Shown: one piece after another, positions 1 through 6,703 of the stretch
Layout of the letters: each line of letters starts with the position of its first letter
How positions within the stretch are numbered: the first letter of the stretch is position 1
Source of the DNA: a bacterium UBA4637
Lineage (GTDB): Bacteria > Bacteroidota > Bacteroidia > Bacteroidales > Bacteroidaceae
Assembly: GCA_002405875.1 (NCBI GenBank)
Contig: DHMR01000047.1
Location: 1 to 6,703 of the forward strand
Length of the DNA stretch: 6,703 nt
Reading direction: 5' to 3'
Notes under the pieces: model-generated
The model's database searches: none
Seen by the model: the letters and a program-made list of their open reading frames with translations, nothing else
Told to the model about the DNA's origin: nothing
Translations under genes and position numbers: made by a program

Positions 1-2256
1 GGGAAGGTCGTGTTTGGAAAGCGGCTCCTGGTTCCTCTTGGGAGGAGCAAGAAATATATCGCCATGGTGGTGAAGGTGCATGAGGTGAAACCTGATTTTG
101 ATGTGAAACCTATAGAGCAAGTACTCGATGACAAACCGATGCTGCTTAATAAGCAGTATCGTCTCTGGTCATGGATTAGTGAGTATTATATGTCGCCCTT
201 GGGGGATGTGTATAATGCCGCCTTTCCTGCAGGCTTGAAATCCACGGAGAAGTTCAAACCAAAGATGGAACTTTATGTAGAACTTTCGAGTGCCTATCGC
301 AATCCTCAGGCTCTACGAGTTGCCCTCCAGTTGATGAATAGGGCTGTCAAGCAGGCAAAGGCCTTTTCCACGTTCCTGCAACTTTCTCATTGGAATGTTC
401 TCTTGGAGGATGATGTCGATGAGCAGGGATTGCTTCGCGAAGAATTTTGTGAGTTGAATAATACGGATTCTATTCCTTCCTTTGTTGAAAAGGTGACGAG
501 GGAGGAACTCATGAACGAGGCGCATTGCACTTCAGCCATCGTCAAATCCTTGGTTGATAAATGTTTTCTTTTTACATACGAACTGGAGGTAGGTCGTTTG
601 AATACATCAAGCGAGGCTCGTTTCGACCTTATCAAGACACTCTCCACGCCCCAGCAAGATGCTTACAATCAGATTTTGATGCAGATGATGAAGAAGGATG
701 TCGTACTTCTGCATGGTGTGACATCGAGCGGAAAGACAGAGATTTATATTCATCTCATCAAGCAAGCCTTGGATGAGCATAAGCAAGTACTCTATCTTTT
801 GCCAGAAATTGCCCTCACTGTGCAAATCATGGAACGTCTTCATCAAGTATTTGGTGATCGTTTAGGCATCTATCATTCGAAATATAGTGATGCCGAGCGT
901 GTGGAGATTTGGCAAAAGCAGATGTCTGGGCATCCATACGATGTCATCCTGGGCGCTCGAAGTTCCGTGTTCCTTCCTTTTCAAAACTTGGGATTGGTCA
1001 TCATTGATGAAGAGCATGAGACAAGTTTTAAACAGCAAGATCCAGCACCTCGTTATCATGCCCGAAGTGCAGCCATCGTCTTAGCCAAGATGTATCCTGG
1101 TGCCAAGGTATTGCTTGGTACTGCAACTCCTTCGATGGAGAGCTATTACAATGCTCAGCAAGGAAAATATGGATTGGTGGAACTCAAAACCCGTTATCAA
1201 GGCATTCTCTTGCCAGAAATTCAAGTGGTTGATGTCAAGGATTTTCGCCATCGCAAGATGATGAAGGGCGCTTATTCCCCTCAACTCCTAGCTGCTATAC
1301 GAGAGGCTTTGCAGAATGGAGAACAAGCCATTCTCTTTCAGAATCGGCGAGGATTTGCCCCTATGATAGAGTGCAAGGTATGTGGATGGGTTCCTAAGTG
1401 CAAGAATTGTGATGTATCGCTTACGCTTCATAAAAACATCAATCTCCTGACATGCCATTATTGTGGTTATACCTATCCGGTGCCTACCGAGTGTCCGAAC
1501 TGTGGAAGCACGGAACTCATGGGACGTGGTATTGGAACGGAAAAGGTTGAAGACCAATTGGCGGATATATTCCCTGAGGCTAGAATTGCTCGGATGGATC
1601 TTGATACCACACGTACACGCAATGCCTATGAACGATTGATTGCAGACTTTTCTTCTGGCAAGACCAATCTCTTGATAGGTACTCAGATGATTAGCAAGGG
1701 ACTTGATTTTGACAAAGTTCGAGTAGTTGGCATCTTAAATGCCGACTCTATGCTCAACTATCCCGATTTCCGTGCCTATGAGCATGCCTTCATGATGATG
1801 TCGCAAGTGAGTGGACGTGCTGGTCGTAAGGGCAAACGTGGCTTGGTGATCCTTCAAACCAAATCGCCCGAGCTCCCTGTCGTCTCTCAGGTGGTGCATC
1901 ATGATTATGCAAGTTTCTATCGTGACCTTTTGGAAGAACGAAGAGCGTTTCATTACCCTCCGTTCTACCATCTCGTCAATGTGTATCTGAAACATAAGCA
2001 TGATGGGGTTTGCCAACAAGCCAGCATGGAGTTGGGGAAAACTTTGCGCGGATGGTTCGGAGAACGAATTTTAGGACCGGACAAACCAGTGGTGGCTCGT
2101 GTGAAGACAATGAACATCCGCAAGATTGTCATCAAACTAGAGAACAATCTTGATTATAAGAAGGTTCGGGAATATCTTTTGTATGCACAGGAACGAATGC
2201 TTAAGGATTCTCGTTATGGAGCTCTTCAGATTTATTACGATGTAGACCCATTGTAG
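1..2256 (+). CDS. priA: Primosomal protein N' (replication restart helicase PriA), 5'-partial
   Basis: PriA is a superfamily 2 3'-to-5' DNA helicase that recognises stalled or collapsed forks in the cytoplasm and starts reloading of the replicative helicase. Numbering from window base 1 (751 codons plus TAG), the start matches the fork-binding N-terminal domain (VPLGRSKKY, like VPFG in E. coli PriA). Helicase motifs follow in order: Walker A GVTSSGKT (239-246, Lys245), DEEH (336-339) with the aromatic-rich KQQDPAPRYHAR loop, GTATP (373-377), NRRGF (448-452), GTQMISKGLDF (560-570) and QVSGRAGR (602-609). Eight zinc-binding cysteines lie at 458, 461, 467, 470, 485, 488, 498 and 501. A GTG at base 10 is in frame but is not the real start: it falls inside the conserved N-terminal domain and the frame is open to base 1. 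By comparison with E. coli, roughly 25-30 residues are missing. No frameshift or missing motif is seen. Confidence 0.97.
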   Translation, partial: GKVVFGKRLLVPLGRSKKYIAMVVKVHEVKPDFDVKPIEQVLDDKPMLLNKQYRLWSWISEYYMSPLGDVYNAAFPAGLKSTEKFKPKMELYVELSSAYRNPQALRVALQLMNRAVKQAKAFSTFLQLSHWNVLLEDDVDEQGLLREEFCELNNTDSIPSFVEKVTREELMNEAHCTSAIVKSLVDKCFLFTYELEVGRLNTSSEARFDLIKTLSTPQQDAYNQILMQMMKKDVVLLHGVTSSGKTEIYIHLIKQALDEHKQVLYLLPEIALTVQIMERLHQVFGDRLGIYHSKYSDAERVEIWQKQMSGHPYDVILGARSSVFLPFQNLGLVIIDEEHETSFKQQDPAPRYHARSAAIVLAKMYPGAKVLLGTATPSMESYYNAQQGKYGLVELKTRYQGILLPEIQVVDVKDFRHRKMMKGAYSPQLLAAIREALQNGEQAILFQNRRGFAPMIECKVCGWVPKCKNCDVSLTLHKNINLLTCHYCGYTYPVPTECPNCGSTELMGRGIGTEKVEDQLADIFPEARIARMDLDTTRTRNAYERLIADFSSGKTNLLIGTQMISKGLDFDKVRVVGILNADSMLNYPDFRAYEHAFMMMSQVSGRAGRKGKRGLVILQTKSPELPVVSQVVHHDYASFYRDLLEERRAFHYPPFYHLVNVYLKHKHDGVCQQASMELGKTLRGWFGERILGPDKPVVARVKTMNIRKIVIKLENNLDYKKVREYLLYAQERMLKDSRYGALQIYYDVDPL

Positions 2257-2338
2257 TGGGCAAATCTTGTTGCGATGTAGTTCTTATAGGAGAAGAATCT
2301 TTTTGTATCCTATTACGACGATATATTTTTTAGAAAAA

Positions 2339-2378
2339 CAAAGGCTATTCCAATCTTGGGAGAGAGGGATAGCCTTTG
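2339..2378 (-). terminator. Hairpin terminator between convergent priA and the FadL-family gene
   Basis: Arms 2339-2351 and 2366-2378 form 13 consecutive pairs (12 Watson-Crick plus one G-T) around a 14-base loop; the core is CAAAGGCTAT/ATAGCCTTTG. Read on the minus strand the stem runs into TTTTTCT, the expected uridine tract, so it best terminates the outer-membrane protein gene, whose stop lies about 70 bases upstream. On the + strand the stem is followed only by ATATTTG, so termination of priA at the same hairpin is possible but weaker. The rest of the 2257-2450 gap shows no gene. Confidence 0.75.
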
Positions 2379-2450
2379 ATATTTGTAGTTATGTTTGGCG
2401 GAATGTTTAATGTTCCCTTTTTTATTGGGTTTATAGCCAATTATTCGCAA

Positions 2451-4031
2451 CTAGAAGTTGATGTCGAGACCTACGGCAAAAACATTGTTGTTTCGAGTGT
2501 AGTCTGAAGTATATTCGATGCTCTTGTTTGCACTCAATTGTACACTTTCTGTTGTTTTCTTGTGAGAGTAGAAGGTGTGGAAGTAAGCCACGTTCAAATC
2601 CATCTTCTTGTTGATGTGATATACACCACCTGCAGCAACTGAGTTGGAACTTGTCACGAATGACTTGTCGTCCATATAACGTGCTGACGTTGGAGTGTTG
2701 GTATCCTCCTTAGGCAAACCATAGTTGGTGCTTTGCCAACCCGTACTTACCGTGAACTTCTTGTTGATGTCGTATTCGATACCAGCGTTATACTCCAATG
2801 TACCATGGTCAAGCTTCTTGTTGCGATTGTTGTAAGAAGTGGCATGTATGTCGTCAAACCAGTGGAAACCTACATTGACGCGAAGATCTTCAATAGGACT
2901 GTAACCTGCGCCGAGTGTCAAGTAGGCGGGGATGTCGCCTGCGATTTTCTTTCCATCCTCATATTCGCCGATGGCATTTTCAAGCTTGGTGTCGAACTGT
3001 GTCTTCAACTGTCCCATGGCACCTTGCACCATTTGGTTACCCAAGATAGCGTCTGCGGCTTGCTCTGGTACTCCACCTGCGATGTAAGCATTACGCAGGT
3101 TGTCGGAGAGGTTACCGATACTTGGAGCTTGGTTTACCGACTTGTTCTTCAAGCGCATGCGTGTCTTGAACTCATATTTTGCGGAGAAGTTCCATCTGCC
3201 AGTCTTATAGTCAATGCCGATGATAGGAGTGAAGCCGAGTCCTGTCTGGTCACAGCTCAACTCGATGTTGGCGGCATCTTCCTTGGTTGGGTCGAGCACC
3301 TGGTAGAGCGGCATATTGCCCACCTTGATGTTTTCTACATATCCATAATAGTTGCATGAAGCATAAACGGTGCGCAAGCCAACGAAAGCACTGAAGTTCT
3401 TGCTTACCGTGTAAGCGGCACCGATGGAGAGACCATAATAATATTGGCGACCGTGCATATAGCTCTCATAGCTATATTTGCCCTCTGTGCCGAAGCGTTG
3501 GTCTGATGAAAATACGGCTGGCACTCCATATTGGTTAGCCACTCCATCTACAATTCCTGCCAACTGGCATGCGCCCAATGCTGTCTCAGCCACGATTTTT
3601 TCGAAAGAACCTAGACCGTTGTCGAAGGTACATTTGCCGCCACCACCTGTGAGGGCGAAGTTGGCTTGGAATGACCATTTGCCTTTGTTATAAGCATACT
3701 GGAGTGATGGGATGACTGGGGCGAAAGCTTTGCCCTCAATGTAACGTGGAGTGGTCGGGTTGTTTACGTTGTTGGTAAACAGGGCGTATCCATTCTCTAT
3801 GTTGCGAGTCTGGTAAGCCAACTGCCAGTTGAGAGACAGATGATGACCTTCACTCATGAATACTACACCAGCAGGGTTGTAATATACGCCATCAATACCG
3901 ATAGAAGCCTCACGGCTCATCATTCTGTTGAATGCAACATTTTGATTTGTGTTGGTAAGCAGACCGCCTGCAAATGTAGGTGCTGCACAAGCCATCGCAA
4001 TGGCAACACAAACTAATTTTAGTTTCTTCAT
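2451..4031 (-). CDS. OmpP1/FadL-family outer-membrane transporter
   Basis: Predicted outer-membrane beta-barrel of the FadL/OmpP1/TodX family, whose characterised members move long-chain fatty acids or aromatic hydrocarbons across the outer membrane. The 526-residue protein starts with a signal peptide: basic MKKLK, a hydrophobic core, and likely signal peptidase I cleavage after Ala21 (TFA|GG). The mature N-terminus resembles the FadL hatch region, including a YNPAG motif at 51-55. The remainder alternates amphipathic aromatic-rich strands with polar loops and ends in Phe (VFAVGLDINF), the usual C-terminal barrel assembly signal. Residues about 306-358 look helical rather than strand-like and probably form an extracellular or plug insertion. 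Four mature cysteines lie at 134, 155, 226 and 260. The ATG at 4031 is supported by the signal peptide directly after it and an A/T-rich leader behind a -7 element. The substrate cannot be read from the sequence, so no gene symbol is given. It is flanked by terminators and appears monocistronic. Confidence 0.9.
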   Translation of the reverse strand: MKKLKLVCVAIAMACAAPTFAGGLLTNTNQNVAFNRMMSREASIGIDGVYYNPAGVVFMSEGHHLSLNWQLAYQTRNIENGYALFTNNVNNPTTPRYIEGKAFAPVIPSLQYAYNKGKWSFQANFALTGGGGKCTFDNGLGSFEKIVAETALGACQLAGIVDGVANQYGVPAVFSSDQRFGTEGKYSYESYMHGRQYYYGLSIGAAYTVSKNFSAFVGLRTVYASCNYYGYVENIKVGNMPLYQVLDPTKEDAANIELSCDQTGLGFTPIIGIDYKTGRWNFSAKYEFKTRMRLKNKSVNQAPSIGNLSDNLRNAYIAGGVPEQAADAILGNQMVQGAMGQLKTQFDTKLENAIGEYEDGKKIAGDIPAYLTLGAGYSPIEDLRVNVGFHWFDDIHATSYNNRNKKLDHGTLEYNAGIEYDINKKFTVSTGWQSTNYGLPKEDTNTPTSARYMDDKSFVTSSNSVAAGGVYHINKKMDLNVAYFHTFYSHKKTTESVQLSANKSIEYTSDYTRNNNVFAVGLDINF

Positions 4032-4058
4032 TTTAAAAATCTTAAATTAAAACGTCCG

Positions 4059-4066
4059 CAAAGGTA
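4059..4066 (-). promoter_or_regulatory. Candidate Bacteroidota -7 promoter element for the FadL-family gene
   Basis: The minus strand reads TACCTTTG, an exact match to the Bacteroidota sigma-ABfr -7 consensus TAnnTTTG, 27 bases before the ATG. That would give a short A/T-rich leader of about 20 bases with no Shine-Dalgarno sequence, normal for this phylum. No good -33 TTTG box is seen at the expected distance (around 4086-4092), so the call rests on the -7 element and its position. Confidence 0.6.
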
Positions 4067-4122
4067 AGAATAATGTTCTATTTCTCTATTCTTTTTGTAT
4101 TGTATTTAAAAAATATTAACTG

Positions 4123-4173
4123 AAAAAGCCCGGTTTACTGCACAGATTTAAAATTCTGTGCAATAAATCGGGC
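4123..4173 (-). terminator. Strong rho-independent terminator of the 7TMR-HD gene
   Basis: Arms 4128-4146 and 4155-4173 form a 19-position stem with one G-T pair and one mismatch around an 8-base A/T loop, capped at its base by GCCCG/CGGGC. Read on the minus strand the stem is followed immediately by TTTTT (4127-4123). It begins 55 bases after the TGA of the upstream HD-domain gene, so it should end that transcript before the FadL-family promoter. The 19-position stem is longer than most simple terminators. Confidence 0.85.
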
Positions 4174-4228
4174 GGAAAATCTAAGGGACAATACTAGTGG
4201 GGACCACTTCGATTATGTAGCCTTCATC

Positions 4229-6292
4229 TCATTCTTCCTTCACTTTATTTAAGTGTGGATAAGAGATTCTCGTATGGTAAATTGATTTGAGGCGTTCGAT
4301 GAGCACGACTTTGGCGAGGGCGATGTCACGGAAGGTGATAGGGCATTCCTTGAAGAATCCTTCAGACACCTGTCCGTCAATGAGCTTGTTGACAAGTCCC
4401 GTAATGCTCTCCTCGGTGTATTCATTGAGCGAGCGAGAGGCAGCTTCCACAGTGTCTGCCATCATCAGAATCGCTTGTTCACGAGTGAATGGGTTAGGAC
4501 CTGGATACTGGAAGAGCGACTTGTCTATCTCCTCATCGGGATGGGCATTACAATAATGTATATAGAAATATTTGGTCAAGCCCGTGCCATGGTGGGTTGA
4601 TATGAAGTCTTTGATGATGCCTGGAAGATTGGCTTTCTCGGCAAGTTTTAGTCCTTCGGTCACGTGGTTGATGATGATCTGTGCGCTTTCTAGGTCTGTG
4701 AGTTGGTCGTGTGGGTTGACACCTGCTTGGTTCTCCGTGAAGAATACGGGGTTGGTCATCTTGCCTATGTCGTGATAGAGGGCTCCTGTACGTACCAAGA
4801 GGCTGTTGGCATGGATGCGGTTGGCTATCTCCGAGGCAAGGTTTCCTACGGTGATACTGTGCTGGAAGGTGCCAGGCGCTATCTCACTCAAGTTTCTCAA
4901 TAGCCCCTTGTTGGTGTTTGACAACTCAAAGAGAGTCACGTTGGAGATGAATCCGAAGAGCTTTTCGATGAGATACATCAGCGGATAGGACAGCAAGAGG
5001 AAGATACCATTGATGGTAAAATAGGTGTACATACTTGCGTCGATGTTGAATACCTCGGTGTCTTGCATCAGTTGAAGGGCAAAGTAGACCACGCCACTCG
5101 CTACACCTACCAGCAGGGCTGTGATGAATATTTGTGAACGCTTGCTCAACTCTCGGAGAGAGTAGATGGCAACCAATCCTGATGCCAATTGTACAATGAT
5201 GAATTCATATTGATATTTGACTGCCGCGGCGCAAATCAAGATCATCGTGACATGGGTGATAAACGCCGTGCGGGAGTCCATGAACACACGAACGAAGATT
5301 GGTGCCATCGCAAATGGAATGATGTACACAGAGAAGAAATTGTGCTTCATCATCAGCGACACTAGGATAGGGAAGAGCGTGACCATCGCATAGAGCATGG
5401 TGATGCTGCGTGGCTTCTCGAAGTAGTCCTTGCGGAATAGCGACAGGTAGGAGGTGAACATCATCACGAGGATGAGCACGAAGAGTACCTGTCCGATGAT
5501 GGTCGTCGTAATTTCGTCCTCGGTAGAGCTTCTGCGTTTCATTTCTTTGTCGAAGGAGTTGAGTACACGGTAGGTGTAGTCGTTGATGACCTCGCCTCGG
5601 TCTATGATCTTCTGCCCGCTCATCACCATGCCGCTGGCTAGTGGAATGCTGCTCAGAATGTCGTTTTTCTCCGTCTCGCTCTTTTCCTTGTCATAGATAA
5701 CGTTGGCCTCAATATAGTTGTTGAGGTTGCAACGGGACAGAAGAGGACGCTGTGCTGCTAGTTTCTCATTTGAGAAGATCCGCTCGTAGGCGGCAATGGT
5801 AGAGTAGAACGTATTGATAGGCACGCTCCTCACGTTCTTGCCACTGATGATACGGATGGTACTTGTGGAGTCCTTGAAAATGCGATTGTACTCGGTGGTA
5901 TTGATGATACCCGTCTGGTATACGCGGTGCAGTTGGTCGGCGATGATGCCAACAAAGTCGCTAGGTACCCCTGGTATTCCTTTCTTGAAATCTGTCAGAA
6001 AACGATTGACTTGTACGTTCTCTACTGTGGGATTGATGCCGTAATAAGGTTGGAAGGCACTCATCAGTGAGTCCTGCTCATGCTTGATGGCCTCGTCGGT
6101 CTTGTAGATAGGAAAGTCGAACTTGGCTATGACTGAGCCATACATCCATGGTTTGCCAACGTCGTAGCGATATTGTCTTCCTTCATTGCGGGGCAAAAAC
6201 CAAACGATGATGGCGACAGTCACGCACACGAGCACGGCCTTGGTGAAGAAATTACGCCAATAGTTTTCTTCTGGATTATTGAATATACTCAT
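4229..6292 (-). CDS. pgpH: 7TMR-HD membrane phosphodiesterase, PgpH-type (probable c-di-AMP hydrolase)
   Basis: Members of this family studied in Listeria (PgpH) hydrolyse cyclic di-AMP to pApA through a cytoplasmic HD domain; the same role is inferred here. The 687-residue protein has one N-terminal membrane segment (about 15-33), a large extracytoplasmic domain (about 34-260, 7TMR-HDED type), about seven membrane segments between 262 and 447, and a C-terminal HD domain (about 470-680). The metal ligands are complete: His477 (FQHS), His507-Asp508 (YHDIGK), His543 (NHV), His567-His568 (THHGT) and Asp613 (MADTVEA). I place the start at the ATG at 6292 (MSIFNNPEENYW). An in-frame ATG at 6397 would add 35 basic residues, but it lies upstream of the likely -7 element at 6365-6372 and extends past the usual short cytoplasmic tail before the first membrane segment. 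The gene is divergent from gltX and ends before a strong terminator. The family is certain; the nucleotide substrate is inferred. Confidence 0.92.
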   Translation of the reverse strand: MSIFNNPEENYWRNFFTKAVLVCVTVAIIVWFLPRNEGRQYRYDVGKPWMYGSVIAKFDFPIYKTDEAIKHEQDSLMSAFQPYYGINPTVENVQVNRFLTDFKKGIPGVPSDFVGIIADQLHRVYQTGIINTTEYNRIFKDSTSTIRIISGKNVRSVPINTFYSTIAAYERIFSNEKLAAQRPLLSRCNLNNYIEANVIYDKEKSETEKNDILSSIPLASGMVMSGQKIIDRGEVINDYTYRVLNSFDKEMKRRSSTEDEITTTIIGQVLFVLILVMMFTSYLSLFRKDYFEKPRSITMLYAMVTLFPILVSLMMKHNFFSVYIIPFAMAPIFVRVFMDSRTAFITHVTMILICAAAVKYQYEFIIVQLASGLVAIYSLRELSKRSQIFITALLVGVASGVVYFALQLMQDTEVFNIDASMYTYFTINGIFLLLSYPLMYLIEKLFGFISNVTLFELSNTNKGLLRNLSEIAPGTFQHSITVGNLASEIANRIHANSLLVRTGALYHDIGKMTNPVFFTENQAGVNPHDQLTDLESAQIIINHVTEGLKLAEKANLPGIIKDFISTHHGTGLTKYFYIHYCNAHPDEEIDKSLFQYPGPNPFTREQAILMMADTVEAASRSLNEYTEESITGLVNKLIDGQVSEGFFKECPITFRDIALAKVVLIERLKSIYHTRISYPHLNKVKEE

Positions 6293-6364
6293 ATTAATTT
6301 TATTCTTTAAATTCAAGTTTCGTCTGAAATTGAGCGAAAATCGCGCTTTTTCTCTTTTACTTTG

Positions 6365-6398
6365 CGAAAATACGAAAAAAAACTCTGATAATCGCAAA
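6365..6398 (-). promoter_or_regulatory. Candidate promoter for the 7TMR-HD gene
   Basis: The minus strand has TATTTTCG at 6372-6365, one mismatch from the Bacteroidota -7 consensus TAnnTTTG, and a TTTG inside a T-run at 6398-6395 as a possible -33 box, with a 22-base spacer. Transcription would begin near 6358 and leave a leader of about 65 bases before the ATG at 6292. The match is imperfect and the region is A/T-rich, so a chance match is possible. Confidence 0.4.
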
Positions 6399-6406
6399 AA
6401 AATCTG

Positions 6407-6414
6407 TAAATTTG
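6407..6414 (+). promoter_or_regulatory. Candidate Bacteroidota -7 promoter element for gltX
   Basis: TAAATTTG matches the TAnnTTTG consensus exactly and lies 32 bases before the gltX ATG, giving an A-rich leader of about 25 bases without a Shine-Dalgarno sequence. No clear -33 TTTG is present; CTCTG at 6383-6387 sits at the right distance but is a poor match. The element lies beside the oppositely oriented candidate promoter of the HD-domain gene. Confidence 0.6.
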
Positions 6415-6443
6415 CAGAAAATTTAAAAAATAGCTATAAATAA

Positions 6444-6703
<260 letters not shown>

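Noticed and set aside
10..12. GTG as the start codon of priA
   Set aside because: The frame is open to base 1 and the GTG lies inside the conserved N-terminal domain, so the gene is cut by the window edge and does not start here.
2281..2304. Short stem TTCTT/AAGAA followed by TCTTTTT on the + strand just after priA, resembling a terminator
   Set aside because: The stem has only five pairs, a single G-C among them, and would be unstable. The hairpin at 2339-2378 is far stronger.
2733..3359. A 208-codon open frame on the + strand opposite the FadL-family gene
   Set aside because: It lies wholly within the well-supported minus-strand gene, has no recognisable domain or promoter, and reads as a composition-driven shadow of the real frame.
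4196..4208. Small palindrome AGTGG-GGA-CCACT after the HD gene
   Set aside because: Five pairs around a three-base loop is within chance for this length, and a much better terminator follows.
6334..6355. GCGA/TCGC mini-hairpin followed by T5 on the + strand in the pgpH-gltX gap
   Set aside because: The stem has four pairs with a three-base loop, and there is no + strand gene upstream for it to terminate. On the minus strand it falls in the untranslated leader of the HD gene, and its role is unclear.

Overview
The window looks like an ordinary chromosomal stretch from a member of the Bacteroidota, most likely Prevotellaceae (Prevotella/Segatella-like). Three things point there. The candidate promoters carry the Bacteroidota -7 motif TAnnTTTG. 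The start codons follow A/T-rich leaders with no recognisable Shine-Dalgarno sequence. The proteins have Bacteroidota-style forms: a short-leader FadL/OmpP1 protein, a 7TMR-HD phosphodiesterase and PriA. The genus is an inference; no rRNA or other phylogenetic marker is present.

Layout, left to right: (1) priA on the + strand, lacking only its first ~25-30 codons, which lie before base 1. (2) A convergent intergenic gap (2257-2450) with a hairpin terminator that best serves the minus-strand gene. (3) A minus-strand FadL/OmpP1-family outer-membrane protein gene (2451-4031) with a signal peptide and its own -7 promoter element. (4) A 197-base gap holding that promoter and a long GC-capped hairpin followed by T5 on the minus strand, which ends the next gene. 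(5) A minus-strand 7TMR-HD gene (4229-6292) of the PgpH c-di-AMP phosphodiesterase type, with all expected HD metal ligands. (6) A divergent A/T-rich promoter region (6293-6446). (7) The first 85 codons of gltX (glutamyl-tRNA synthetase) on the + strand, running off the end.

Each gene appears to be its own transcription unit: terminators separate priA, the FadL homologue and pgpH, and pgpH and gltX are divergent. The genes cover replication restart (PriA), hydrophobic-compound uptake across the outer membrane (FadL family), second-messenger turnover (PgpH) and translation (GltX), with no evident shared pathway. I found no mobile element, CRISPR array, tRNA, rRNA or defence system, and nothing that amounts to a new biological system. 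The points worth a second look are the shared divergent promoter region, the start site of the HD protein, the long hairpin at 4128-4173, and the cysteines and helical insertion in the outer-membrane protein.
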